From Lujinxingia sediminis (GTDB lineage Bacteria; Myxococcota_A; Bradymonadia; Bradymonadales; Bradymonadaceae): a stretch of DNA of 64,000 nucleotides. The stretch is from positions 248,001 through 312,000 of the forward strand of contig NZ_SADD01000002.1 in the NCBI RefSeq assembly GCF_004005565.1, given 5' to 3'. Under the pieces are notes generated by a model. It had not been told where the DNA came from. It saw only the letters and a program-made list of their open reading frames with translations, and searched no databases. Position 1 is the first letter of the stretch. Each line of letters opens with the position of its first letter. Both the position numbers and the translations under genes were made by a program. Shown here piece by piece: positions 43,913 through 53,874 of this stretch.

Positions 43913-45355
43913 TCAATAATGAAGCTCAAAGCCCACCGCGCCGAGCCAGCCCCCGGAGCTGAAGCCGGGAAACCCGGGGTTTCCCGTCTGCAGGCCCTGA
44001 GCCTCGGCGTAGGGCTGGCCGGTGCGGGGGTCTCGGGTAGCGTCGGGGACCTCATCGCAGAGTCGGGTTTCACCCGGGGTGCAGGCCGGGTAGGCGTCGA
44101 GCTGCGCTTTGTCGGTGGTGCGGTAGAGCAGGTGTTGGGCCTGCACGTACCAGGCAGCCACGACCTCGCGCTTCCAGAGGGCGAAGCGATGCTCCGCGCC
44201 GATCGACGCCAGGGCGCGGTGGTTGTCGACGTAGTTGGTGCGACCGGTCTGTGCGGGCACCGGCGAGGGCACAAAACCCAGGCCGGCACGAAGACGCGTA
44301 TCGGCAGCGCCCTGCCACTCGGCGCCCAGACGAGCTTCCAGGGTGTCGTGGAAGCCGGCATCCTGGCCCTGCGTATCGAGGTGCCCCGACCAGAAGGTCA
44401 ACCGGGCGTCGGCGGTGAGCACGATATCGCCGGGCGACCAGGCCAGCCCCAGGCGCAGCGAGGCCGGCGTGGAGGTAGGAATCCAGCCGATGACCTGGCG
44501 GGTGTCTTCACCGGAGCCCGCCCCGCGCACCTGCACCTCGTTGCCCCCCTCGATCGCAAAGGCTACAGGTCCCCGGTAGACGAGCCCCAGACGAAGATCA
44601 GCGGGCAAATCCAGCGTCGCGCCGGCCAGCAGGCCCCAGGCGTTGGTGGTCTGAATATCGGCGTTGAGGCCCACATCGGATTGATCGGCCGGATCGCGCA
44701 CGTACGCCTCGGTGGTGGCGCGCGCGCCGGGCAGGTAGGTGCCGCCGATGCCAAAGCTAAGCCAGTCGGTGAGCTTCCGCGCGATCCCGGCCTCGATCAC
44801 CGGACGTCGAAGGCGCTCGCCAATCAGCTCAACATGAAGCTGGTTGCTAAACGCCCGCTCCCGCTCATCGGCAAAATGGGTCTGCATGCTCAAGAGCCCG
44901 TTGGTCGGCAGCATCACCAGCGCCCCGCCGCGGGTGCGCTCGGTGCCAAAGTCGGTCACCGCGCCGATCATCACCCCGTAGAGCGGCGCAAGCCCGGTGG
45001 TATCGGAGCGCTCTCTCCGCGTCTGCTCGGAGGGGAGCGCCGGGGAGTTGCCATCGAGGTCGGGCACGTCATAGCCCGCCGGGCGATCTTTGAGCAGGAT
45101 CTGGACCTGGCCCAGGGTCGCAAACGCTCCCAGGCGAATGCCCGGACGCGCAGAGGCCAGCTCGGCCACGTTGTCGTACACGGCAGCCGGCCCCTCCGCC
45201 GAGGCCACCTGAGCGCCGGCCATCGCGGCGGAGCGCGCCCCGGAGCCATACACATCAAAGGGGTTGGCACCGGCGACAGAAGGAACCGTCAACAACGCCA
45301 GCCCGACAAGCGCCGAAGGCAACGCACGACGCGCCCGGGATATCTTCGTTTTCAA
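43913..45355 (-). CDS. Outer-membrane transporter of the FadL/OmpP1/TodX family
   Basis: The best start is the TTG at 45355 with GAGG six bases upstream, giving 480 residues with a signal peptide (KTKISRARRALPSALVGLAL...PSVAGA). The mature end NPFDVYGSGARSAAMAGA and VASAEGPAAVYDNVAELA is the FadL hatch-like pattern (NPAxLA variant). The rest is a beta-barrel: RLGAFATLGQVQIL, LSFGIGGTYLPGARATT, ADLRLGLVYRGPVAFAIEGG and SLRLGLAWSPGDIVLTADARL, ending in an aromatic FELHY. It would move hydrophobic compounds across the outer membrane. A lipoprotein gene follows on the same strand. Confidence 0.82.
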   Translation of the reverse strand: MKTKISRARRALPSALVGLALLTVPSVAGANPFDVYGSGARSAAMAGAQVASAEGPAAVYDNVAELASARPGIRLGAFATLGQVQILLKDRPAGYDVPDLDGNSPALPSEQTRRERSDTTGLAPLYGVMIGAVTDFGTERTRGGALVMLPTNGLLSMQTHFADERERAFSNQLHVELIGERLRRPVIEAGIARKLTDWLSFGIGGTYLPGARATTEAYVRDPADQSDVGLNADIQTTNAWGLLAGATLDLPADLRLGLVYRGPVAFAIEGGNEVQVRGAGSGEDTRQVIGWIPTSTPASLRLGLAWSPGDIVLTADARLTFWSGHLDTQGQDAGFHDTLEARLGAEWQGAADTRLRAGLGFVPSPVPAQTGRTNYVDNHRALASIGAEHRFALWKREVVAAWYVQAQHLLYRTTDKAQLDAYPACTPGETRLCDEVPDATRDPRTGQPYAEAQGLQTGNPGFPGFSSGGWLGAVGFELHY

Positions 45356-45721
45356 CGCGCCCTCACATGCACACCACAAACCACTGAAACCAAAGGATTT
45401 TCCGCTACACAAACCAGCTCCAATCGCCGAGCCGCTCTCACTGCGTGGCGAGCGCGCGCCGTGGCGAGATTCCACCCGCCCTCTCGCATCCCGGAGGGGC
45501 TTGATGCGTCGAACCTACCCCACACCGGCGCCCGTCTCCAGCGCTCAGCGTGGCCGGGAGTCAGGTACCACGCATCAGGGCCAAAAGGCTCGCCAGCATC
45601 CGTCCGAGAGACAGGCCTCGACCGCATCTTTACCGGGCGAGCGGTCAATCCCCAACAGACATCGACCTCGCCGCACACGCCGTACCCGACCCGGGGTCAG
45701 GCGACCGACCCCGTCCGTGGG
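45356..45721. other. Intergenic region upstream of the FadL-like gene
   Basis: These 366 bp show no gene. One GACCCGGGGTC-like palindrome is at 45688, followed by a degenerate one at 45707; their spacing (19 bp) does not fit the array pattern. Confidence 0.4.
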
Positions 45722-45758
45722 AAAAAAAATGCCCCCGCGACCACACGTCGCGGGGGCA
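45722..45758 (-). terminator. Rho-independent terminator of the small lipoprotein gene
   Basis: A perfect 12-base stem, tgcccccgcgac/gtcgcgggggca, with loop cacac is followed by eight T on the minus strand, 30 bp after the stop of gene 45788-46219. Confidence 0.9.
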
Positions 45759-45787
45759 TATCAAGCATGCACGCTCGGCATCGGCTC

Positions 45788-46219
45788 TCAGCGCGAGGAG
45801 CCCACCTCACGCTTGAGCACAACCTGGTCGCTGGGGGCGAGCACCGTGCTGTGCGACTCGGCGGTAACGATCATCGAGAAGCTGGGGAAGGGGGTGGTGA
45901 AGGTGACCGCACCGGTGCGATCTTCAGCCAGGCGAAGCTGCCCCATATTGTAGTTGTAGTTGGTGCCCTCCGGCGAGATCCACACCACGAAGGTGGCCAT
46001 GGAATCGTCGAGTTGACCGGGACGCGGGAGGTGCGCAACCGAGAGGGCCACCACGCGGTTTCCGTTCTCATCGGAGCTCACAGCCACCATACCTTCAGCG
46101 CCGGCGGTACGCTCGCCAGATTCCATACGGTACTCATTGGCTCCCGAACACGCGCTGAGCACCAGGCCAAGAGCCATCACCACCATCAGCACCGTTGAAT
46201 GCACGTTTTGAATCTTCAT
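45788..46219 (-). CDS. Small lipoprotein of unknown function
   Basis: This 143-residue lipoprotein starts MKIQNVHSTVLMVVMALGL, with lipobox LSAC. The mature part is one beta-rich domain: NRVVALSVAHLPRPGQLDDS, 'TFVVWISPEGTNYNYNMGQLRL', RTGAVTFTTPFPSFSMIVTAE and a basic end. It resembles small immunoglobulin-like or CHRD-type envelope domains only weakly. GGAG lies eight bases before the ATG. It is monocistronic with its own terminator and divergent from the alpha/beta hydrolase gene. Confidence 0.7.
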   Translation of the reverse strand: MKIQNVHSTVLMVVMALGLVLSACSGANEYRMESGERTAGAEGMVAVSSDENGNRVVALSVAHLPRPGQLDDSMATFVVWISPEGTNYNYNMGQLRLAEDRTGAVTFTTPFPSFSMIVTAESHSTVLAPSDQVVLKREVGSSR

Positions 46220-46448
46220 GACATCACTCCTTCAAGGTAAGAGTTTTCAGCGCGTCGGAGAGCCATACGCCGCGCGCCACAGCATGTGCGTCAGCAGAAC
46301 TACAGCCCATGTGTACGCCCCATATACGGCATCATCCACCAGGGCGAGGATCCATTCCAGAGTTGCCGACGAGCAACGTTAAATCAGCGTTATCGTGCCA
46401 CAGGACGCGGCGCAGGTCGACCCGAAGCGCGTCGTGGGAAGAGGAAGT

Positions 46449-47516
46449 ATGTCCGGCCTCGCGGGTTCGCAACCGGCAGTGAGCGTGATAACCTTTTGCG
46501 ACCAATGGCCCCTGCCCCCTCCACCATCCCCCGGTCACTCGCCTATGGCACGCCCCCAGTCTGCAACGTCGCCCGAACTCACCCCGATTCTCTGGTCCAA
46601 CGAGAACTTCGATCCCGCACTCTGGGAGGATCTTGCGCCGGGACGTCGCGCGCCGCTCGATGCGGTGGAGCGGGACGAGGGCTACATCAGCACCCCCGAT
46701 CATCAGCAGCTCTACTGGCAGAGCTGGCGCGCCACCGAGGTGCCACCGCGCGCGGTGGTGGCGCTGATGCATGGCTACGCCGAGCACAGCGCCCGCTACG
46801 ATCATGTGGGCATCGCCCTGGCCCGGGCGGGCTATGCGGTGATGGCGATCGATGCACGCGGCCACGGGCGCAGCACCGGGCGACGCGGCCATGTGGAGCG
46901 TTATGCGGCTTACGTCGACGACTTCGAACTCTTGATTCGCCGCGCCACCCAGCGCTGGCCCGACCTTCCCCTCTTTGTTTTGGGACACTCCAACGGCGGG
47001 CTCATCTCGCTTCGCCTGGCGCTGCGCAAACCTCAAAACGTGCGCGCCTTTGTCGTCACAAGCCCCCTGCTCGGGGTCGCCCCCGACCTCTCTCCGATCA
47101 TGCAGAAGGTGGGGCTGGTCGCCGCGCGTATGATGCCGACGCTCTCGATCGCCTCCGGCATCGATCCGGGCGCGCTGACGCATCTTCAGGAGGTGATTGA
47201 TCACCACGCGCGCGACCCACTCAACTTCCCCACCGCCACCGCCGGGTGGTTCTCCGAGGCGGTCGGGGCAATGAAGGATCTGCACCGGCGCGCCGGCGAA
47301 CTTGAGCACCCGGCGTTGCTGCTGGTGGCGGGCGATGATCGCCTCGTCAACGCTCGCGAAACCGAGCGCTTTTTCCACCAGATGGGCTCTCACGATCGCC
47401 AACTTGAGCTTTTGCCCGGGCTCTACCACGAGGTGCTCAACGAGGAGCCCTGGCGCGAACTTCTGGCGCGGGCCCTCTTCTTTATGGAAGCACGCCGCGC
47501 CCCCGCCAACGATTGA
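46449..47516 (+). CDS. Alpha/beta hydrolase, monoacylglycerol lipase/lysophospholipase-like
   Basis: The ATG at 46449 has GAGG five bases upstream, giving 355 residues; the ATG at 46545 (MARPQSATSPEL) is an alternative without a site. The hydrolase fold shows the oxyanion strand VVALMHGYAEHSARY (104-117), DARGHGRSTGRRGHVERY (135-152), nucleophile Ser181 in LGHSNGGLISL, Asp296/297 in LVAGDDRLV and His327 in GLYHEVLNE. This triad and order match the MGL/PldB group, which cleaves monoglycerides or lysophospholipids. The HEAT-repeat lipoprotein gene starts eight bases after its stop, so the two are co-transcribed. Confidence 0.88.
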   Translation: MSGLAGSQPAVSVITFCDQWPLPPPPSPGHSPMARPQSATSPELTPILWSNENFDPALWEDLAPGRRAPLDAVERDEGYISTPDHQQLYWQSWRATEVPPRAVVALMHGYAEHSARYDHVGIALARAGYAVMAIDARGHGRSTGRRGHVERYAAYVDDFELLIRRATQRWPDLPLFVLGHSNGGLISLRLALRKPQNVRAFVVTSPLLGVAPDLSPIMQKVGLVAARMMPTLSIASGIDPGALTHLQEVIDHHARDPLNFPTATAGWFSEAVGAMKDLHRRAGELEHPALLLVAGDDRLVNARETERFFHQMGSHDRQLELLPGLYHEVLNEEPWRELLARALFFMEARRAPAND

Positions 47517-47523
47517 GGCCGCT

Positions 47524-49137
47524 TTGAACGCTGTGTCCACTCGCTATTCTGTGCTCCTGCGCACCCTGATCGTGATGGGGCTCGCCGTAGTGATGGCGTG
47601 CAGCCCCGAAAGCCTGCGCGAAGGTGAGAAGGAGACCATCGACGCCATCCTGCGCAGCGGGCTGGAGATGGGCGATGATCCCTTTGTGCGCGCCGAGACG
47701 CTACGCGCGCTCGAGCTCATCGATGATGCGCGCGTCGTGGAGCTGGCCGAACCCCTGCTCGATGATTCCTCGCCGATGGTGCGGGTTGCGGCGCTTCGGC
47801 TGATGATCCTTCACGATCATCCCCGCGCCCGCCAGGAGGCGATGGCCAGCTACAATCGCGCCGACGACGCCGAGAAACGTCTGATCGTGGCCACCGCCCT
47901 GGAGTTGGGCAGCGACACCCTGAGGCGCACGATGATCGGCCGGGCACTGCGCGCCGAAGATCCCCGCCAGCGTCGGATGGCCTTTGAGGCCGGACCTTAC
48001 GCCACGGTGGAGGCGCTTCAGCAAGCCGGCGATGAGACCACCTTAAGGCGCACCGCGCTGCCGGAGCTCGGAGGGTTTGTCGAAGATCCCGATCCGGATA
48101 TTGCCGCGATGGCTCTGGCCCGCCTCACCGAGGCCGGCCAACCCGACCGGGCCCACGCGTTCATTGAGCGCTTCGCCGACGCAAAGCAGCCCCTTGAGGC
48201 ACGCCTGGACGCCGGGCGTATTCTGGTGCGCTCACGCTCGCAGATGGCCCGCGAAACCTTTGCCGAGTTGCTGGAGCGCGCCGGCGTCTATGACGCCGAG
48301 ACGCTGGGGCTGCCTCAGCGTCGTATCGATCCGCAACTTGTGCGCGTGGCCGCGCTGGGGCTGACCGCTCTGGGCGATGAGACCTACGTGGCCAATGCCC
48401 AGGAGTATCTGCGCGGTGCCGAGGTCGAACCCACCATCGAGGTCCTCAGCGCGCTGGCAACCAACCCCTCGGATGACGCCGCGGTAAGCCTGCGCATCGC
48501 CATGCGCGATGCGCGTGAGCCGGTGCGGCGCGCGGCGATCAACCTCTACGCCGCACGCGACGATGCCCAGCCCGACGCGCTGATCAGCGCGATGCGCATC
48601 GATGATTTTGAGAGCCGGAAGCTCATCGCCGGCCAGCTCGTGGAGCGTTTCGCCCAGGCCTGGCAAGAAACGCTGAGCGCGCGCCTGCAAAACGAGGAAC
48701 AGGCCGCCGAGACGCTGCGCACCCTGCAGATGGTGCTTCGCACCGAAAATGAGCTTGAGCTTATCGTCGCCCCTCTCACCCCGCGCCTGGAGGCACTGGC
48801 AGCCTCAAGCAACGCCGAGGTCGCCGCGCTGGCTGCCTACCTTTTGCTGCGCGTCGACGCCGACGGCGAGCTGCCGGAGGCCATCCGCGCGAGCACTGAC
48901 CCACAGACCCGACAGGCCTACCTGGAGTATCTGGCCACCAGTGAGACTCCAGCCCGGTACCTGGATGAGCTTCGGGCCAACCTCTTTGAAGATCTTTTCG
49001 TGCTGCGCCTTTTCGCCGCCGCCGGCATGTGGCGTGCCTTCCCGGACCAGGCCCGGACGTCGGCGACAGCCGGTGCAGATCAGGCTGCATCTGGCGAGGC
49101 GTCCCCCGCGCAGGCAGCGGAGGCAGGCAGCAAATAA
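47524..49137 (+). CDS. HEAT-repeat lipoprotein
   Basis: The likely start is TTG at 47524, with TGAGG six bases upstream (LNAVSTRYSVLLRTLIVMG...), giving 537 residues; a GTG at 47533 is also possible. The signal peptide ends in VVMAC. The rest is a series of helical HEAT-like repeats of about 35 residues (ETLRALELIDDARVVELAEPLLDDSSPMVRVAALRLM-type pieces, then DPDIAAMALARLTEAG, EPVRRAAINLYAARDD). An Ala-rich tail ends it. Such solenoids usually bind other proteins. It follows the alpha/beta hydrolase gene by eight bases. Its role is unknown. Confidence 0.8.
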   Translation: MNAVSTRYSVLLRTLIVMGLAVVMACSPESLREGEKETIDAILRSGLEMGDDPFVRAETLRALELIDDARVVELAEPLLDDSSPMVRVAALRLMILHDHPRARQEAMASYNRADDAEKRLIVATALELGSDTLRRTMIGRALRAEDPRQRRMAFEAGPYATVEALQQAGDETTLRRTALPELGGFVEDPDPDIAAMALARLTEAGQPDRAHAFIERFADAKQPLEARLDAGRILVRSRSQMARETFAELLERAGVYDAETLGLPQRRIDPQLVRVAALGLTALGDETYVANAQEYLRGAEVEPTIEVLSALATNPSDDAAVSLRIAMRDAREPVRRAAINLYAARDDAQPDALISAMRIDDFESRKLIAGQLVERFAQAWQETLSARLQNEEQAAETLRTLQMVLRTENELELIVAPLTPRLEALAASSNAEVAALAAYLLLRVDADGELPEAIRASTDPQTRQAYLEYLATSETPARYLDELRANLFEDLFVLRLFAAAGMWRAFPDQARTSATAGADQAASGEASPAQAAEAGSK

Positions 49138-49154
49138 GCCCGCGTTCAGCGGGC
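49138..49154. terminator. Short hairpin between convergent genes
   Basis: The stem gcccgc/gcgggc with a five-base loop overlaps the eight-base gap between two convergent stop codons. There is no T-run, so it is weak support. Confidence 0.35.
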
Positions 49155-49952
49155 GTTGATGGCCCAGTCGTACTCCGAAAAGCTCACCGGAGCCCCTGCC
49201 TCCAACGCCTCTCGAAGCTCGGTGTTGCGCACGTAGCGCAAGAGGTAGGCCTGCACTGAGCCGGCCGACTTCACAAAGTCTTCGGCAAACCAGTTAAAGA
49301 GCTGGCTCGTTTCCACACCGGCCTCGGTGCGACGCGTGGCGGCCGGAACAAACTCACGGGCGGCCGCGTCGAGCTGACGTTCCAGGGTGGCTGCGCGCAT
49401 CGGATCCTGACGCAGTCGCGGGCAACTTTTGGCCGCGCATACCAGTACAAAGTGAATGCGCGGCTCGTTAAACTGCGCGCGGATCACCCGGCTGTGCTCC
49501 AGCTCATCGAGGGTGAGCGACTGGCCGGCGACGCGGTGTTTGGCCGTGTCGAAGAATCCCTCGGCCTTCATCACGCTTTCCACCGGCCAGCGCTCCAGCA
49601 CGGCGTTGAGCACCAGTGCGTTGTAGGCGTTGATGTAGAAAGCCAGACGCGCGTCAGCGCTCTTACCCTCCACGTTCGCCTGACCAATGGACTCGACCAC
49701 CTGGCTCAAGCGCCGACGACCCTCCTCACTGGCATGCCAGCGGGCGTAGTCGACCTGGCCACGGGCATCGACATAACGCTCCAGCAGAGCCTTAAAAGGT
49801 GCCGGGTCGATAACCTCGACCCCGGCCTCCGAGGCGCTCTTCTGCGATACTTCGCCCTCGGTCGCATGCGGAGCGCGCTCCTGGGCGAGCGCGGGCGGCA
49901 TGGCGAAAAGAAAAGCCGCGGCTGCGGCGCTGATCATGATCGGGTGCTTCAT
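49146..49952 (-). CDS. DUF547 protein, secreted
   Basis: The ATG at 49952 has GGAG seven bases upstream, giving 268 residues with a cleavable signal peptide (MKHPIMISAAAAAFLFAMPPALA). The DUF547 core is clear: DPAPFKALLERYVDARGQVDYARW, LAFYINAYNALVLNAVLE, HRVAGQSLTLDELEHSRVIR, EPRIHFVLVCAAKSCPRL and 'FVPAATRRTEAGVETSQLFNWFAEDF'. The Cys in CAAKSCP and the His in RIHF are family features. Some DUF547 proteins have a thiol-protease-like fold; the activity here is unproven. It is convergent with the HEAT-repeat gene. Confidence 0.88.
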   Translation of the reverse strand: MKHPIMISAAAAAFLFAMPPALAQERAPHATEGEVSQKSASEAGVEVIDPAPFKALLERYVDARGQVDYARWHASEEGRRRLSQVVESIGQANVEGKSADARLAFYINAYNALVLNAVLERWPVESVMKAEGFFDTAKHRVAGQSLTLDELEHSRVIRAQFNEPRIHFVLVCAAKSCPRLRQDPMRAATLERQLDAAAREFVPAATRRTEAGVETSQLFNWFAEDFVKSAGSVQAYLLRYVRNTELREALEAGAPVSFSEYDWAINAR

Positions 49953-50159
49953 CGGCGACTCCGGTTTCGGAATGTCGGGAGGGCAACTCGCACAGCATAC
50001 GCGCAACGGCCCTCCACGCCCAACATCCTCAGAGACGTCATGCTTCCCGCAGGCATTCATTCGGATGCGCATTCGAGAGCTTCGACCGACCTCGACGAGG
50101 TTGGCTCGGCGCGCGGGCTTCAGCGCGCCCCACTGCGTTGGAGATGAGCGCTTCCGGGC
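49953..50159. other. Intergenic region between DUF547 and superoxide dismutase genes
   Basis: No gene or repeat is visible. The promoter of the DUF547 gene must lie here. Confidence 0.35.
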
Positions 50160-50199
50160 AAAAAAAAACGCCCTCGCCCCGAGTTTCGGGGCGAGGGCG
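50160..50199 (-). terminator. Rho-independent terminator of the superoxide dismutase gene
   Basis: A perfect 14-base stem (cgccctcgccccga/tcggggcgagggcg) is followed by nine T on the minus strand. It lies 54 bp after the stop of the dismutase gene. Confidence 0.92.
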
Positions 50200-50252
50200 A
50201 TGTCGGTCCTGCGCCGTCAACAAGCGCCGCCCGAAGGGCGGCGCGGCGTCGA

Positions 50253-50876
<624 letters not shown>

Positions 50877-51119
50877 GAAGAACCTCCTTAAAATGGGGTC
50901 ATTGCGGTCAGTAAAAGGTGCATTTTCAGCGCCATCATGTGCCGGCTGCAGCGTCGCCCGCGCCGCAAAAAAGCGAGCCCGGGAGCGGCGGATCGCCTCG
51001 ATTCATCGGTGCGATAGGCCGGGAGCCGGCGTCAAAGCAAGCGCGAAGATAAACCGCCACCGAGTGAAGTCAAGCAGCCCCTTTTGAGGCGATCGTCAGG
51101 ATGATGTGAGAGCGCCCTC
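50877..51119. other. Upstream region of the superoxide dismutase gene
   Basis: No gene or hairpin stands out; the segment 51010-51110 is moderately AT-rich. Confidence 0.35.
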
Positions 51120-52262
51120 TCAGGGCAGCGCGCAGTAGCGCGTGCTCACTTCCACAATACCCTCAAGGCCCCGGCGTTTGAGCGAGAGCGCGCCATTGTC
51201 GCAGCCCTCCACCGGCCCCAGAAAGACAAAGCCCGAGCCAAAGCCGATCACCTTTTCCTGGCCCTCGTCGGTCAGCCCAAGCACCTCCAGAGGCTCATGA
51301 GCCATCGGCTCGGAGGCGCATAAGGTCACCGAGCCTGTCAGCGCGAGCCTGTCGGCGATGCGATCGAGTTGATCGAAGAAGTCCAGGGTGCAGGCGCTTG
51401 TGAAGACGCCGCGCTCCCCGAAGGCTTCCACCGTCTGGTAGAGGCGATTACCGGGGTAGGCCGCTCCAAGCGTACTGCGGCAGACCGAACGCACCACCTC
51501 GCCATCCTCATAGCTCACGCCGGAGGGCGGGCCGCTGATCACGGCAAAAGAGATGCCCTCGGGGCTCTCCGCGCTGGCGAGCAGCTCCTCGACCAGCGGG
51601 ACGATCTCGCGTCGATCCTCGGCGTTCCAGGCGCAGACATCGCGGCTGGCGCCCTCTCCGCCCGGAGTGGGGCCGGAGCAATCATCTTCGTTGCTCACGA
51701 CCAGAATGAGCAGGCGCGCCTCCTCGCGGCGAAACGCGCGCAGCGTCGAGGCCTGGCCAAGGACGTTGGTCTCAATCACGTCGAGGGCCTGCTGAAACCC
51801 ATCGCCCCCCTCGCCCTGCTGCACGTTGCAGGCAGCCGCGCGCACCCAGCCCTCGGTGCCGGAGTAGGCCACCTGAAGGGTGTTGCTTTCACAGCCCTCC
51901 ACATCGCGTACGATCGGCGCCAGACCCGCCCCGTCACGCGCATCGGTAGTGACCACGCCCACCTGCACATCGAGGCGGCCCTCGCCCTCCAGTCGCTCCA
52001 GAAAGCCCGGCATCGCCTCGGCCAGCGCGCGCTGATACGCCTGCATCTCGCCGGCGTTATCCATCACCACGAGCACATCGAGGAGCTCCGGGCGCTCAAA
52101 ACGATCGAAGAGTTCGCTGCGCTCAATGCCGGCCCGACAGTCCTCGGGCAAAAGCGGATCGCCCTGGTAGGCGGGGTTAGGCTCGGTACACCCGAGCACG
52201 CTCAACGCCAGGGTGAAGGCGGCGACGATCGAGGAGCGTTTCCGATGTCGTCGGCTGACCAT
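51120..52262 (-). CDS. VWA-like lipoprotein with a degenerate MIDAS motif
   Basis: The ATG at 52262 has GGAGGAG just upstream, giving 380 residues (MVSRRHRKRSSIVAAFTLAL, lipobox VLGC). A von Willebrand A-type fold is suggested by LLDVLVVMDNAGEMQAYQRALAEAM, 'QVGVVTTDARDGAGLAP', 'GFQQALDVIETNVLG' and ARLLILVVSNEDDCS. The metal-site motif that is usually DxSxS reads DNAGE, so metal binding is probably impaired. Cys pairs (CNVQQG, CSGPT, CAWNAE, CRSTLG, CTLDFF, CASEP) suggest disulfides. Many myxobacterial relatives share this plan. It starts 38 bp after the TPR gene and is probably in one transcript with it. Confidence 0.78.
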   Translation of the reverse strand: MVSRRHRKRSSIVAAFTLALSVLGCTEPNPAYQGDPLLPEDCRAGIERSELFDRFERPELLDVLVVMDNAGEMQAYQRALAEAMPGFLERLEGEGRLDVQVGVVTTDARDGAGLAPIVRDVEGCESNTLQVAYSGTEGWVRAAACNVQQGEGGDGFQQALDVIETNVLGQASTLRAFRREEARLLILVVSNEDDCSGPTPGGEGASRDVCAWNAEDRREIVPLVEELLASAESPEGISFAVISGPPSGVSYEDGEVVRSVCRSTLGAAYPGNRLYQTVEAFGERGVFTSACTLDFFDQLDRIADRLALTGSVTLCASEPMAHEPLEVLGLTDEGQEKVIGFGSGFVFLGPVEGCDNGALSLKRRGLEGIVEVSTRYCALP

Positions 52263-52299
52263 GGTTGCTCCTCCAAAACGTCGGCTGAGCCTGAATGGC

Positions 52300-53874
52300 T
52301 CAGCGGCGGATGCTGTCCGCGACCTGCGCGAGTTTGCGACGCCCTTCCACCACAGCGAGCATCTTTGAGAAGACGCGGGCCTCCTCGCCCTGAAGCCGCA
52401 TCGCGACGGCTTCCCAGGACTCAAAGTCCCACATCATCGGCACGACCTCCGGGGTGCGCTCCAGCTCCTCAACAAAGGTGGCTGAAAACTCGCGCGAAAG
52501 CTCTTCTTCCCCGGCGATCGAAGCGCACACAAAGCTGAGCATCGCGCGCACCGACAACCAGCGGTCGTCGCCGCTATACGCCTTCTGCAAAAAAGCCCTG
52601 GCCGGGGTGCCACCTTCGAGCTTCAAAAGCTCTTCGGCAAACGCTCCCAGCCACTCAGCGTCTACACCCAGACGCTGGGCCTCCTCGATATGTTCAAACG
52701 CCGCGGCCCGCTGCCCGTCAATCAGCTCCGCGACGGCCAGCGCACCGACGGCCGAGGAGCTGTCCGGCGGCTCCTGCTCCAGCAGTTGCTCCAGGACCAG
52801 GCGCGCCTCTTTGACCCGGCGGCGCTCCAGAAGCAGCACACCCAGGTTGTACTGCGCCTCCATGTTCTCCGGACCAACCTCGATGGCGCGGCGAGCCCAA
52901 CGCTCGGCCGCTTCGGTGTCTCCGCTCTGGTAGGCAGCCATGGTAGCGCCGTTGAGCATGGTGACGTCATCGCCTGCGTGTTTGACGCCTTCCTCAAAGC
53001 TGCGCAACGCCTGCTCAAGTTGACCCAGCAGAAGATGGGACTGACCAAGCTGCCCCCAGCCCACCGCACTCTCCGGCTCCAGCTCGACGTACTCCTCAAA
53101 GGCGTCGACGGCGTCTTCAAAGTCCTGATTCACCTGATGGCAGAGCCCCAGGTAGAGCCAGGCCGAGGTGTTTTCGGGATCTTCCTGAAGCACGCGTTTA
53201 AAGGCGTAGGCCGCATCTTCAACGCGCCCGGCCTCGAAGTAGGCCGTGGCAGCCATCTCCCAGACCATGGGATTGTCGACGGCCTGGCGCGCGGCGATGC
53301 CAAAGTAGTGCGCCGCCTCATCGAACTCCTCGCGATCAAAGAGCAGATGCCCCAGCCGGAACGCCACATCGACGGCCTCCACGCCGCGGTCGACGGCCTG
53401 GCGGTAGCAGTCCATCGCCTCGTCTTCCGAGCCCATATCCAGGTACATATCCCCCATAAAGGCGTGATGGCGAGGCTCTGCGGTGCTCACCGAGCCCATC
53501 GCGTCGAGCAGAGCGGTGGCCGCATCAAACTCGCCCATCACAATCAGGGCCTCGACCTGGCTGAGCTGCAGAGAGACGTCCTGAGCATGGTGGGTCAGCG
53601 CGCGGCGAATCACCCCGAGCGCCTCATCGCAGAGCTGGCGACCGACCAGCAAGACGGCATAGGTCAGCGCCGCCTCCAGATCGGTGGCGCCCTGCTCGGC
53701 GTAGCGCGCGTTGGCGACCTTGAGCGCCTCCGAATAGTTGTCACGCTCCAGAGCGCGGCGCAGCTCGCGGGTCAAGCCCTCAAGGCCGCGGGGCAAAAGC
53801 GCCTCCAGGGTCATCAGCGCCGGGGTGGTCTGGCCGTCTTCTTCCAGGTCGAATTCGTCTCGCATCGTCCACAT
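52300..53874 (-). CDS. Tetratricopeptide-repeat protein
   Basis: I use the ATG at 53874 (MWTMRDEFDLEEDG), 524 residues; the ATG at 53865 is equally possible and no good ribosome-binding site decides. At least ten TPR motifs of 34 residues fill residues 50-400: YAVLLVGRQLCDEALGVIRRAL, 'AFMGDMYLDMGSEDEAMDCYRQAV', 'AFRLGHLLFDREEFDEAAHYFGIA', 'ATAYFEAGRVEDAAYAFKRVL', 'WLYLGLCHQVNQDFEDAVDAFEEY', 'QLGQSHLLLGQLEQALRSFEEG' and 'YNLGVLLLERRRVKEARLVLEQ'. The C-terminal 120 residues are helical and unassigned. No signal peptide, so it is probably a cytoplasmic scaffold. It is upstream of the VWA-like lipoprotein gene. Confidence 0.85.
   Translation of the reverse strand: MWTMRDEFDLEEDGQTTPALMTLEALLPRGLEGLTRELRRALERDNYSEALKVANARYAEQGATDLEAALTYAVLLVGRQLCDEALGVIRRALTHHAQDVSLQLSQVEALIVMGEFDAATALLDAMGSVSTAEPRHHAFMGDMYLDMGSEDEAMDCYRQAVDRGVEAVDVAFRLGHLLFDREEFDEAAHYFGIAARQAVDNPMVWEMAATAYFEAGRVEDAAYAFKRVLQEDPENTSAWLYLGLCHQVNQDFEDAVDAFEEYVELEPESAVGWGQLGQSHLLLGQLEQALRSFEEGVKHAGDDVTMLNGATMAAYQSGDTEAAERWARRAIEVGPENMEAQYNLGVLLLERRRVKEARLVLEQLLEQEPPDSSSAVGALAVAELIDGQRAAAFEHIEEAQRLGVDAEWLGAFAEELLKLEGGTPARAFLQKAYSGDDRWLSVRAMLSFVCASIAGEEELSREFSATFVEELERTPEVVPMMWDFESWEAVAMRLQGEEARVFSKMLAVVEGRRKLAQVADSIRR

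Noticed and set aside
45688-45720. Isolated GACCCGGGGTC-like palindrome
   Set aside because: One good copy and one degenerate copy at 19 bp do not fit the spacing rule, so I do not count it as an array.
43625-46198. 857-codon plus-strand frame across three genes
   Set aside because: It runs opposite a FadL-like gene and two lipoprotein genes and also through a terminator, and resembles no protein family.
46540-46565. TGGCACG-like start of a sigma-54 promoter
   Set aside because: It lies inside the coding region of the alpha/beta hydrolase and lacks the proper TTGC box at -12.
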